Shown here in pieces: positions 34,760-42,883 of a DNA stretch of 64,000 nt. This stretch comes from Natronoglycomyces albus (lineage in GTDB: Bacteria; Actinomycetota; Actinomycetes; Mycobacteriales; Micromonosporaceae), in the NCBI RefSeq assembly GCF_016925535.1, contig NZ_CP070496.1:310001-374000 (forward strand), in the 5' to 3' direction. The position numbers were made by a program, and so were the translations under genes. Positions within the stretch are counted from its first letter, which is position 1. Each line of letters opens with the position of its first letter. Under the pieces are notes generated by a model. It had not been told where the DNA came from. It saw only the letters and a list, made by a program, of their open reading frames with translations, and made no database searches.

Positions 34760-37585
34760 CTAATTGAGCTCTTTGACGTAGGTGCCGAACCGGGCCAGGT
34801 AGCGGCGCTGGCGTTCATATGTCGCGCCTGCGGTTAGCAGGATTGCCCCGCCGATGGCTAGTGCCAGCCACGGCGGTGCGAGGTCGGCCAGCAGGATCAT
34901 TTCCTTCAAGGTCAACACCAGTAGTACCCCTGCCCCTATCAGTAGTGAGGCTTGTGACCGGATGGCGGCTCCGGCTAGGAGTACTACGATCGCCGCCGCC
35001 CCGAGGCCGATGCGGCGTGCGCCTTCTTCGCCGACGTCGATTCCGGCGGCGAGTACCACCATCAGCGTCGGCAGCATGCCTAGTAGTAGCCCTGGGCTGT
35101 GGACGGCCCAGCTGGATAGGTGCGGCAGGGAGCGGCCGACGATGAAGCCGATCACGAGGAACACTAGGGCGGGCGTGACGGTGTAGAACTCCAGGCCACT
35201 AACCGCGTTATCCACCAGTAGGTGCCAGTAGGCCGCGAGGACGGCGGCGGCGCTGGCTAGCGCGTAGCCGATGCGGGCTGTGGTGGTTTTGTGGGTCCAG
35301 GATAGGTAGCCCAGGACGGTTGCGTAGACGATGAGGGCGACTGTGGGGGTGCCTGCGGCGTGCGGGTTGAGGTATAGCCAGAGGATTGCGCTGGCCGCGA
35401 GGGCGTGCGCGGTGATGGTGGCGCAGATGTTTTCTGGCGATTGTTGTTGTGCCCTCAGGCTGGCGGCGAGCACTTGTAGTGCGGCGACGAGGGTGGCGAT
35501 GTAGGCGGCGGTGTATCCGTCGATCCAGTTTGCGTTGGTGGCGCTGATGAGGGCGACCACCGCGAGGGCGGGGGCGCTGATCCAGGTGCTGGCTCGTAGA
35601 GACTTCGATGGTGAGGCCACGGCGATGGCCCAGGCTGTGACCGCGTAGCAGGTGAACATGAGGGTGCTGGCTGTTGGCGCCGCGATGTCGCTTGGGGTGC
35701 TGATCAGGGGGAGTAGCGACACGGCCGCGAGGACGGCTCCGATGGCGAACCGTAGGGGTGCGCGTTGTTTGTGGGTGGCCAGGGAGGCGAGGGCCCATCC
35801 GATGGCGGCGAGGGCGAGTAGGGATGGGAAGAAGTGCCAGTGGGCTTGGAAGTGGGTGAGGAGGCCGATCCCGGCGATGAGTACCGCGCCGAGGGTGGTG
35901 TCGATGCGCCAGGCGCCGAGTTTTTTGATGAAGGTGACACCGGCGGCGGCGATGAGGGCGGCGGTGGTGGCTTCCCAGGTGGAGATGAGTCGGTCGTCGT
36001 TGTGGTTGAGATAGGCCATGGCGTTCCACAGCACGCTGATGGCGGCGAGGGTGACGATTCCGATGGCGGCGGCGATGGCGCCGATTTTCACCGGGTGGCG
36101 CAGGTTTTCGGGTAGCCCGAGGCCCAGGAGCGTCACGATGCCGGTGGCGGCTGCGGCGAACATGAGGTGTTGGCCGCCGGTGATGACGATGCCGATGGTG
36201 GCGATGGCGGCGATGAGGGTGGCGGTGGCCGCGATGGCGGTCACGTTGAGGGATGCGGGTTTTTGGTAGCTTTCGTCGGTCGCGTGGACCAGTCCGATGA
36301 GGACGGTGAGGCCGAGTCCGATGGTGGGGGCGAACAGTGTGTTTTCGTCGGTGTTGACGACCATCCACAGCGCGAATACGGCTGAGGATGCTACCGAGGT
36401 GTAGATGGTGATGGCGGCGGTGGTGGAGGTGATGCGGCCCGCGTAGAGGCTGCATCCCCAGACTCCGGCGGCGATGAGTGTCAGCAGGATCGCCGCGACG
36501 AGGCCTCGGTCGGTGAGGTTGAGGTCGTAGAACAGGTTTGCCAGCGCCAGCATGGTCAAGGCGATGGTGGTGATGGCTAGGCAGCGGCGGGCGAATTGGT
36601 CGGAGCGTGGGTAGGCGCTGGTGCGGGTTTTGATGAGGATGGCTGAGGCTGCGGCGGCCGCGGCGGCTCCGAAGGTGGCGGCGGTGCCGGTGAAGTTGTC
36701 GAGGGTGGAGCCGTATCCGGCGGCGATGATGGCTAGGCCCAGTAGGGTCCAGCCGGGCGCGGTGTAGGTGGCTGTGGCGCGGTAGAGCCCGATGATGGTG
36801 ATGGTGATGAAGGTGAGGGCGGTGATGGTGGCTGCGTTGAGTGCTCGTCCGTCGGCGAATATCAGGTAGTACCCGGCGAGGCTGGAGCACCAGAGGCCGA
36901 AGCTGGCCAGGGCGGCGAATGTTTCGGCGGTGGCGTTGAGTTTGAGTTTGGTGAGGATGGTGGGTGCGGCGAAGAGGAGGGCGGTGACGGCGAGCAGGAT
37001 CGCGAAGCGGCCGGCGTCGGTGATGCTGTCCCAGGCGTAGGCGGTGAATCCGGCGAGTGCGGTGGCGGTGAGGAGGCCGCCGAGGCTGAGCAGGATGACT
37101 TGTACGGTGCGTCCGGTGGCGTCGGGGTTGGCGTGGGGGTGGCCTGGTGGCGCGTAGTGCGGTGGTGGTGGGTTCGGTTGTGGCGTTGGGACGGGGTTGG
37201 CCATGGGCGTGGTGGGTTCGGTCATGTCGGGCGCGTTTGCGGGGTGGGTGGTTTGTTGTTGTGCGCCAGGTGGTGTTTCGAAGCTCGTGGCTTGGTTGTA
37301 TGCCGGTAGTCTCTCGGAGGTTTGTTTGCCGGGGGTGTGGTGGTGGGTGTTGGCGAGTTCTTGCAGTTGGCCCAGGAGGGTTTGGTGGCGTTGGCGGAGG
37401 CTGGCGAGCTCGTCGTCGAGGTGGACTAGTTGGTCGTAGTGGTTTTTGCGGGCGTCTTGGCGGCTTTTGAGTTCCGCGTCGAGGGCTTCCAGTTGCCCAA
37501 GGAGGGGTTCTTCGCCTCGGCCGCAGTGGGTGCATGCGGCGGGGGTGCTCGCTTGATGGCAGCGAGGGCAGGCGTAGGTAGTCAT
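34760..37585 (-). CDS. very large multi-pass membrane protein with zinc-ribbon N-terminus (SCO7613-like)
   Basis: 941 residues. An N-terminal zinc ribbon (C5, C8, C18, C21 in CPRC...CTHC) is followed by a coiled coil (about 28-75, EALDAELKSRQ...ELASLRQRHQTLLGQLQELA), a Pro/Thr/Gln-rich linker (about 85-155), then some 25-28 hydrophobic helices to the end. This matches the actinobacterial 'SCO7613 C-terminal domain-containing' membrane proteins, which have no known function. The composition is strongly skewed (coding strand rich in C and A), and as a result a second frame is also open for about 800 codons; the frame given here has the plausible protein. It faces the SPFH/zinc-ribbon cluster across a terminator; three of four neighbouring genes encode zinc ribbons or membrane partners. 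Confidence 0.85.
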   Translation of the reverse strand: MTTYACPRCHQASTPAACTHCGRGEEPLLGQLEALDAELKSRQDARKNHYDQLVHLDDELASLRQRHQTLLGQLQELANTHHHTPGKQTSERLPAYNQATSFETPPGAQQQTTHPANAPDMTEPTTPMANPVPTPQPNPPPPHYAPPGHPHANPDATGRTVQVILLSLGGLLTATALAGFTAYAWDSITDAGRFAILLAVTALLFAAPTILTKLKLNATAETFAALASFGLWCSSLAGYYLIFADGRALNAATITALTFITITIIGLYRATATYTAPGWTLLGLAIIAAGYGSTLDNFTGTAATFGAAAAAAASAILIKTRTSAYPRSDQFARRCLAITTIALTMLALANLFYDLNLTDRGLVAAILLTLIAAGVWGCSLYAGRITSTTAAITIYTSVASSAVFALWMVVNTDENTLFAPTIGLGLTVLIGLVHATDESYQKPASLNVTAIAATATLIAAIATIGIVITGGQHLMFAAAATGIVTLLGLGLPENLRHPVKIGAIAAAIGIVTLAAISVLWNAMAYLNHNDDRLISTWEATTAALIAAAGVTFIKKLGAWRIDTTLGAVLIAGIGLLTHFQAHWHFFPSLLALAAIGWALASLATHKQRAPLRFAIGAVLAAVSLLPLISTPSDIAAPTASTLMFTCYAVTAWAIAVASPSKSLRASTWISAPALAVVALISATNANWIDGYTAAYIATLVAALQVLAASLRAQQQSPENICATITAHALAASAILWLYLNPHAAGTPTVALIVYATVLGYLSWTHKTTTARIGYALASAAAVLAAYWHLLVDNAVSGLEFYTVTPALVFLVIGFIVGRSLPHLSSWAVHSPGLLLGMLPTLMVVLAAGIDVGEEGARRIGLGAAAIVVLLAGAAIRSQASLLIGAGVLLVLTLKEMILLADLAPPWLALAIGGAILLTAGATYERQRRYLARFGTYVKELN

Positions 37586-37687
37586 GTCGCCATTGTCGCG
37601 CCCGTTGCAAATGGCTAGTAGGCCATTGCGGGTGGTTGTTGTGATCGGACGGTCATAAATGGTGGGTATGAGGGGTGTCGTGGCTAC

Positions 37688-38269
37688 CTATCGGTGGCGG
37701 GGGCGTAGCCGGATGGTGGTGGATCGCCTTTGTGGCCTGACTTCTACGATGTCTAGTTCGATGGGGCCGCTGCGGTTTTCGAAGAGGTTGACGCCGCCGC
37801 CGAGGAGTATGGGCACTTGGTGCAGGAGCACTTCGTCGACGAGGTTGGCCTCGAGGCATTGGGAGGCGATGTTTGCTCCCAGGACGAGGAGGTCTTTGCC
37901 GTTGGCTGCCTTCAGGCATTCGTTGACGATGTCGTTGATGTCGCCACTGACGAAGGTGACGCCGTGGTTGTCCCCAGCGGGTGGACGGTGGGTGGCGACG
38001 AACGCGGGGCCGCTCCAGGCTCCCCCGAAGAGCTCGCCGGTCTCTGGGGGCACCTCGGTGGCGTCGCGGCCGAAGTCGTAGCAGCCGCGGCCGGAGAGGA
38101 CTGCGCCGGTGGCGTCGATGACGGCGCGGGTGGCGGGGCCGTCTAGCACTCGGAGGCCTTCGACGTGTTCGGTGAGTTCGGCATGGTCGAAGACCCAGTC
38201 CATCCAGTCGTTCGGCCCGCAAATGTATCCGTCGAGGGACATGCTGCTGTGGATGCGGACGATTCCCAT
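37688..38269 (-). CDS. dihydrofolate reductase-like (RibD C-terminal) protein
   Basis: 193 residues from the ATG at 38269, preceded by GGAGGCAACC; the 10 extra codons upstream are rejected because of this site. It begins IVRIHSSMSLDGYICGP, the opening of the RibD_C/DHFR-like family, followed by GAVLSGRGCYDFG (near 65-75), FVATHRPP, and LVLGANIASQCLEANLVDEVLLHQVPILLGGGVNLFE (about 130-170), the NADPH-binding glycine cluster. These are NADPH-dependent reductases of mostly unknown substrate, not housekeeping DHFR. It stands alone between the giant membrane protein and a VOC gene on the same strand. Confidence 0.9.
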   Translation of the reverse strand: MGIVRIHSSMSLDGYICGPNDWMDWVFDHAELTEHVEGLRVLDGPATRAVIDATGAVLSGRGCYDFGRDATEVPPETGELFGGAWSGPAFVATHRPPAGDNHGVTFVSGDINDIVNECLKAANGKDLLVLGANIASQCLEANLVDEVLLHQVPILLGGGVNLFENRSGPIELDIVEVRPQRRSTTIRLRPRHR

Positions 38270-38393
38270 GGTTGCCTCCACTCGGGTGGATTGGTTCATT
38301 CTCTCAGTGCAGACGAGGCCAGGGGCGAAAAGTCATCTGTCGGGTTTTACGGGGGCGAATCCACGGTGGGGCGCGGGCTTGGCCGTGGGCCTG

Positions 38394-38795
38394 TTAGGGC
38401 CATACCACCTGTCCATCCACCCAGGTGACTCCTTTGTTGCGGCACAGGCAGAAGGGATGTCCGACGGGGTCGGTGTAGATGCGCCAGCCGTAGCCTTCGG
38501 GGCCGATGAAGTCTTTGTGTAGTTTTGCGCCGAGGTCGAGGATGCGACGCTGTTCGGATTCGATGTCGTCTACTTCGAAATCCAGGTGGAACTGTTTGGG
38601 GTGCTCCTGGTCGGGCCAGTGGGGGGCCCGGTAGTCGTCCACTCGTTGAAAGGCTAGCTCGATGTGGCCAAAGCGGATGCCAGCCCAGTGGTCGTGGCTG
38701 TCGGGCTTGAGCGCTTGGTTTGTCACCGCCGAGTAGAAGGCCGCCAGCCGCATCGGGTCGGGGCAGTCGATGATGAAATCGGTGAGTTTGAGCAT
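38394..38795 (-). CDS. VOC (glyoxalase/bleomycin-resistance) family protein
   Basis: 133 residues forming one glyoxalase-like unit pair: LTDFIIDCPDPMRLAAFYSAVTN (first beta-alpha-beta) and FHLDFEVDDIESEQRRILDLGAKLH (second), ending with the metal-site segment YTDPVGHPFCLCR. It is typical of glyoxalase_6-type actinobacterial proteins; catalysis or small-molecule binding cannot be told apart. The start ATG at 38795 has CAGGATC nearby as a weak ribosome-binding site. Confidence 0.9.
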   Translation of the reverse strand: MLKLTDFIIDCPDPMRLAAFYSAVTNQALKPDSHDHWAGIRFGHIELAFQRVDDYRAPHWPDQEHPKQFHLDFEVDDIESEQRRILDLGAKLHKDFIGPEGYGWRIYTDPVGHPFCLCRNKGVTWVDGQVVWP

Positions 38796-38884
38796 CGGAT
38801 GATCCTGTCACAACACAGGTCAGGACACACTTGAATTTTGTGCGGCGGCGTCGGTGATGTCACTGGGGTGTTAGGCCACCGGGA

Positions 38885-39445
38885 CTAGGGTTGCAGTTTC
38901 TGGGTGAGAAGACGAGCGGTGGCGGCGGGGTCTTGTGCCAGCGACTCGGGCAGATTGCCCGCTAGTAGCAACGTGGCGTATCCGTGGACCAGCGACCAAC
39001 CGGCCAGGGCGGTGATCTGCGCTTCGCCGGTGGAGGTCGCGGCGTCGGCTCCGGTTTGCAAGGCGTTGTAGGCGCGGGTACGGCCCGCTTGTAGGTCTGG
39101 GTCGTTTTCCCGCAGCAGTTCGAGGCGATACATGAGCCCGAAGTAGGTCCGGTGGTCCAGCGCGAACTGGACGTAGGCGATGCCCAATTCGGCGAAGTCG
39201 CCGGTCTGGGCCCACTTGGCTTCTAGCGCGTCGGCGAATTTGTGGTAGCCCTCGGCGGCGAGGGCGGTCAAGAGACCTGCCTTGTCGCCAAAGTGGTGGG
39301 CGGGGGCGGAGTGTGACACGCCAGCGGCTTTGGCGACAGCGCGCAGGCTGACCGCGCTGGGGCCGTGGGTTTCTATTTCGCCGATGGCGGCGGCGAGTAG
39401 GGCCTGTCGTAGGTTTCCGTGGTGGTACTGGTCGCTTTCGTTCAC
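38885..39445 (-). CDS. TetR/AcrR-family repressor
   Basis: 186 residues from GTG 39445, which has TAGGTT 6 nt upstream (leaderless). The N-terminal helix-turn-helix is clear: ALLAAAIGEIETHGPSAVSLRAVAKAAGVSHSAPAHHFGDKAGLLTALA (about 15-62). The C-terminal ligand domain is of the WHG/TetR_C type. It is divergent from a small membrane protein gene, and the 88-bp gap holds two TTGACAxTGTCAA palindromes that its own promoter overlaps, so it probably represses both itself and its neighbour. Confidence 0.93.
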   Translation of the reverse strand: MNESDQYHHGNLRQALLAAAIGEIETHGPSAVSLRAVAKAAGVSHSAPAHHFGDKAGLLTALAAEGYHKFADALEAKWAQTGDFAELGIAYVQFALDHRTYFGLMYRLELLRENDPDLQAGRTRAYNALQTGADAATSTGEAQITALAGWSLVHGYATLLLAGNLPESLAQDPAATARLLTQKLQP

Positions 39446-39460
39446 CCACCCAACCTACCC

Positions 39461-39512
39461 CCAATCTTGACACTGTCAAAATTTGCACGTATATTGACAA
39501 TGTCAAGATTGG
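39461..39512. promoter_or_regulatory. double TetR operator between divergent genes
   Basis: Two palindromes, TTGACACTGTCAA (39467-39479) and TTGACAATGTCAA (39494-39506), 27 bp centre to centre. They are embedded in a larger dyad, because CCAATCTTGACA at the left end is the reverse complement of TGTCAAGATTGG at the right end. The left site covers the expected -35 region of the repressor gene; the right site covers the promoter region of the membrane protein gene. Confidence 0.85.
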
Positions 39513-39533
39513 TTTACTAGGAAGGCAACCGCC

Positions 39534-39944
39534 ATGATCGAGCTCTCCGATAGCTCCGCGTCCATCGCTGGAATCGTGCTGCTGACGATCGTCACCATCG
39601 AATTCGGTGGCGCATTCCTCTTGCGTATCGTGCGCGGACAAGTGCCCATGACCGAATTTCAAAAAAGCTTTGCCCGCGCGGGCCACGCCCACGCCGGGGT
39701 GCTGGTGACCCTGGGTCTGGTCTGCCTCGTCCTAGCCGACGCTACCGACCTGGCCGGCTTCGCGGGCTGGATCGCGCGAGTCGGGGTGCCCGCCTCGGCC
39801 ATCTTCATCTCGGCCGGCTTCTTCCTCTCCTCGCTGGGCAAAGGCACCACCGCGCCGAACAAACTCATCGCGCTCATCTGGATCGGCGCGGCCTTCCTGG
39901 CGGCCGGAACCCTCACCTTGGGCGTGGGGCTGTTGACCGTCTAA
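39534..39944 (+). CDS. small four-helix membrane protein, TetR-controlled
   Basis: 136 residues with four hydrophobic helices (about 10-30, 50-70, 78-97, 110-133) and a conserved-looking FARAGHAHAGVLVTLGLV motif in helix 2. AGGAAGG precedes the ATG. It is divergent from a TetR repressor and shares its operators, which suggests an inducible membrane function, but no transporter family is recognised. Confidence 0.8.
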   Translation: MIELSDSSASIAGIVLLTIVTIEFGGAFLLRIVRGQVPMTEFQKSFARAGHAHAGVLVTLGLVCLVLADATDLAGFAGWIARVGVPASAIFISAGFFLSSLGKGTTAPNKLIALIWIGAAFLAAGTLTLGVGLLTV

Positions 39945-40167
39945 CCACACCTGGGGCCCGACAGCGGCCCATGCGACGACAACCCGGCCGGGGCGCTTCG
40001 GCGCCCAGGCGGACACAAGGCTGCCATCAACGGTAAATACGCAGGTGAGGAAGCCGAACAGCCCAGGCGGTGCCTTCGCATAAGCTCCTGACCACACCCG
40101 CACGACCTTTTACGCGACGTGAACAATTCCCCACCTCAAAGACCTTCGGTATTTCGGCCTCCACGTA
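39945..40167. other. intergenic region, no gene seen
   Basis: About 220 bp between the small membrane protein and the promoter of the valine operon. Its left part contains GGGCGCTTCGGCGCCC (near 39990-40005), a compact GC hairpin that may terminate the upstream gene. Confidence 0.5.
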
Positions 40168-40201
40168 TATAATTTGGTTTCCATACATTTATTTGGAAAC
40201 C
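40145..40201 (+). promoter_or_regulatory. promoter and operator of the valine catabolic operon
   Basis: A consensus -10, TATAAT (40168-40173), lies 17 bp after a weak -35 (TTCGGT, 40145-40150). Directly downstream, over the expected start of transcription, lies an inverted repeat GGTTTCCA-N10-TGGAAACC (40176-40183 with 40194-40201). A repressor bound there would block the operon; the regulator is not identified. Confidence 0.75.
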
Positions 40202-40238
40202 CAAATACTTGGTCATCGACCCTATGGGAGTGTCAAGA

Positions 40239-41735
40239 ATGGTCACCGAACTGAGCCACTTCGTGGGCGGAACCCACGTCGCGGGAACGTCGCAGCGCTA
40301 CTCCGACGTCTTCGACCCCAACACCGGCGGTGTGCAAGCGCGCGTCCCACTCGCCAGCAAAGCCGAAGTCGTCACCGCCATCGACAACGCCGAAGCCGCA
40401 CAAGCCGAATGGGCCGCCTGGAACCCCCAGCGCGCCCGCGTCCTGCTCAAGTTCCTCGACCTAGTCAACCGCGAAATGGACTCGCTGGCCGAAACCCTCT
40501 CGCGCGAACACGGCAAGACCCTCGCCGACGCCCGCGGAGACATTCAACGCGGCCTCGAAGTCATCGAATTCGCCGCCGGAGCCCCCCACCTGCTCAAAGG
40601 TGAATACACCACCGGGGCCGGAACCGGCATCGACGTGTACTCCATGCGCCAACCACTAGGCGTCGTCGCCGGAATCACCCCGTTCAACTTCCCGGCCATG
40701 ATCCCGCTATGGAAAGCCGGGCCCGCGCTGGCCGCCGGTAACTCCTTCATCCTCAAGCCCTCCGAACGCGACCCGTCGGTACCGCTGCGCATCGCCGAGC
40801 TGTTCATCGAAGCGGGCCTGCCCGCCGGTGTCTTCAACGTCGTCAACGGTGACAAAGAAGCCGTCGACTCGCTGCTGGAAGACCCGCGCATCCAAGCGGT
40901 CGGCTTCGTCGGCTCCACCCCGATCGCGCAGTACATCTACGAAAACGCCGCCGCCAACGGCAAGCGGGCCCAGTGCTTCGGCGGGGCCAAGAACCACATG
41001 GTGATCATGCCCGACGCCGACCTCGACGACGTCGCAGACGCCCTAGTCGGAGCCGGTTACGGCTCCGCCGGCGAACGCTGCATGGCCATCTCGGTAGCCG
41101 TCCCAGTGGGCCAAGAAACCGCCGACGCGCTGGTCGAGAAGCTCAAAGAACGCATCAAAACCCTCAACATCGGCCCCAGCCTCGACGCGAAGTCCGATTA
41201 CGGACCGCTCGTGACCGCCGAGGCCCGGCAGCGAGTCATCGACTACATCGGCGACGGAGTCGCCGAAGGCGCCGACCTGCTCGTCGACGGACGCGACTTC
41301 GTGCTCGAAGGCCACGAAGAGGGCTTCTTCCTCGGGCCCACCCTGTTCGACAACGTCACCACCGACATGCGCATCTACCGCGAAGAGATCTTCGGCCCGG
41401 TCCTCATCATCACCCGCGCCGAGAACTACGAAGACGCCCTGCGCCTGCCCTCCGAGCACGAATACGGCAACGGCGTGGCCATCTTCACCCGCGACGGCGA
41501 CACCGCCCGCGACTTCACCGCCCGCGTCAACACCGGCATGGTCGGCGTGAACGTGCCCATCCCAGTCCCGATCGCCTACCACACCTTCGGCGGCTGGAAG
41601 CGTTCCGGATTCGGCGACCTCAACCAGCACGGACCCGACTCCTTCCGCTTCTACACGAAGACGAAGACGGTCACCTCCCGCTGGCCCAAGGGGGCCAAAG
41701 AAGGAGCCAGCTTCGTCATCCCGACGATGAAATAG
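40239..41735 (+). CDS. mmsA: methylmalonate-semialdehyde dehydrogenase (CoA-acylating)
   Basis: 498-residue NAD-dependent aldehyde dehydrogenase that converts methylmalonate semialdehyde to propionyl-CoA, the last step of valine (and thymine) catabolism. The start is the ATG at 40239, 8 nt after GGGAG. Family signatures: GVVAGITPFNFPAMIPLW (near 140-157), VVNGDKEAVDSLLEDPRIQAVGFVGSTPIAQYIY, GGAKNHMVIMPDADLD, and the catalytic cysteine in YGSAGERCMAIS (near 285). The C-terminal GWKRSGFGDLNQHGPDSFRFYTKTKTVT is diagnostic for MmsA/IolA. First gene of a tight operon with acyl-CoA dehydrogenase, hydrolase, dehydrogenase and hydratase genes, which identifies it as MmsA rather than IolA. Confidence 0.96.
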   Translation: MVTELSHFVGGTHVAGTSQRYSDVFDPNTGGVQARVPLASKAEVVTAIDNAEAAQAEWAAWNPQRARVLLKFLDLVNREMDSLAETLSREHGKTLADARGDIQRGLEVIEFAAGAPHLLKGEYTTGAGTGIDVYSMRQPLGVVAGITPFNFPAMIPLWKAGPALAAGNSFILKPSERDPSVPLRIAELFIEAGLPAGVFNVVNGDKEAVDSLLEDPRIQAVGFVGSTPIAQYIYENAAANGKRAQCFGGAKNHMVIMPDADLDDVADALVGAGYGSAGERCMAISVAVPVGQETADALVEKLKERIKTLNIGPSLDAKSDYGPLVTAEARQRVIDYIGDGVAEGADLLVDGRDFVLEGHEEGFFLGPTLFDNVTTDMRIYREEIFGPVLIITRAENYEDALRLPSEHEYGNGVAIFTRDGDTARDFTARVNTGMVGVNVPIPVPIAYHTFGGWKRSGFGDLNQHGPDSFRFYTKTKTVTSRWPKGAKEGASFVIPTMK

Positions 41736-41743
41736 GGCCGCGC

Positions 41744-42883
41744 ATGTCTGAGGAATTCGAACTAAGCGACATGACCGAGGCGATCCGTAAATTCGCCGAG
41801 GCTGAACTCGAACCACACGCTGTGACCTGGGACGAGACTAAACATTTCCCCGTAGACGTGCTGCGTCGGGCCGGGGAGCTGGGACTGGGCGGAATCTGGG
41901 TCGCCGAAGATGTCGGTGGCGTGGGCCTGGGCCGGTCGGCGGCAGTGCGGATCTTCGAGGAACTGTCTCGTGGGGACACCTCGATTGCCGCCTACATTTC
42001 CATTCACAACATGGTCGCCTCCATGATCGACACCGCTGGCACCCCCGAGCAGCGGCAACGCTGGGTGCCGGACTTGGCCAGCATGGCGACGCTGGGCAGC
42101 TACTGCCTGACCGAACCCGACGCGGGGTCGGACGCGGGAAGCCTGCGCGCCACCGCCCGCCGCGACGGCGAAGACTATGTCCTCGACGGCGTCAAACAGT
42201 TCATCTCCGGAGCCGGAACCTCCGATGTCTATCTGGTCATGGCTCGCACCGGGGGCGAAGGGGCCGCCGGAGTCACCGCGTTCATCGTCCCCAAGGACAG
42301 CCCCGGGCTCAGCTTCGGGGCCAATGAACGCAAGATGGGCTGGAACGCTCAGCCAACTCGCCAAGTCATCTTGGAAGGGGTCCGCGTCCGGTCCGACCAG
42401 CGACTCGGCGCCGAAGGCGACGGCTTCAAGATCGCCATGCGCGGCCTCAACGGCGGACGGCTCAATATCGCCGCCTGCTCCCTGGGCGGGGCGCAATGGG
42501 CACTGGAAAAGGCCACCGCCCACCTGAGCTCTCGCGAGGCGTTCGGCGGACCACTGATCAACCAACAAGGTCTGGTCTTCGAACTGGCCGGAGCCCAGAC
42601 CCGCCTCGAAGCGGCCCGCTGCCTGCTGCACAAAGCCGCCGCCGCGCTCGATGCGAAAGACGCCGATGCGGTGAAGCTATGCGCGATGGCGAAGATGTTC
42701 GTCACTGACGAGGCGTTCAACGCGGCCAACACCGCCTTGCAATTCCACGGTGGGTACGGATACCTCAGCGAGTACGGTATCGAGAAGGTCGTGCGCGACC
42801 TGAGAGTTCACCAGATCCTGGAAGGGACGAACGAGATCATGCGAGTCATCGTCGGCCGCGCCCTCATCAAGGAGGCCGCGTGA
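41744..42883 (+). CDS. acyl-CoA dehydrogenase, probably isobutyryl-CoA specific
   Basis: 379-residue flavoenzyme. Family signatures: CLTEPDAGSDAGSLRATARR (near 122-140), the QVILEGVRVRSDQRLGAEGDGFKIAMRGLNGGR segment (near 207-240), RLEAARCLLHKAAAALD, and the C-terminal FHGGYGYLSEYGIEKVVRDLRVHQILEGTNEIMRVIVGR with the catalytic Glu in EGTNEIMR. Starts 8 bp after mmsA and overlaps the next gene by GTGA. Position between mmsA and the hydroxyisobutyryl-CoA steps points to oxidation of isobutyryl-CoA to methacrylyl-CoA in valine breakdown; specificity is inferred from context. Confidence 0.93.
   Translation: MSEEFELSDMTEAIRKFAEAELEPHAVTWDETKHFPVDVLRRAGELGLGGIWVAEDVGGVGLGRSAAVRIFEELSRGDTSIAAYISIHNMVASMIDTAGTPEQRQRWVPDLASMATLGSYCLTEPDAGSDAGSLRATARRDGEDYVLDGVKQFISGAGTSDVYLVMARTGGEGAAGVTAFIVPKDSPGLSFGANERKMGWNAQPTRQVILEGVRVRSDQRLGAEGDGFKIAMRGLNGGRLNIAACSLGGAQWALEKATAHLSSREAFGGPLINQQGLVFELAGAQTRLEAARCLLHKAAAALDAKDADAVKLCAMAKMFVTDEAFNAANTALQFHGGYGYLSEYGIEKVVRDLRVHQILEGTNEIMRVIVGRALIKEAA

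Noticed and set aside
35208-37610. 800-codon frame overlapping the giant membrane protein
   Set aside because: An artefact of codon skew (very Arg/His/Pro-rich translation); the other frame gives membrane helices and a zinc ribbon.
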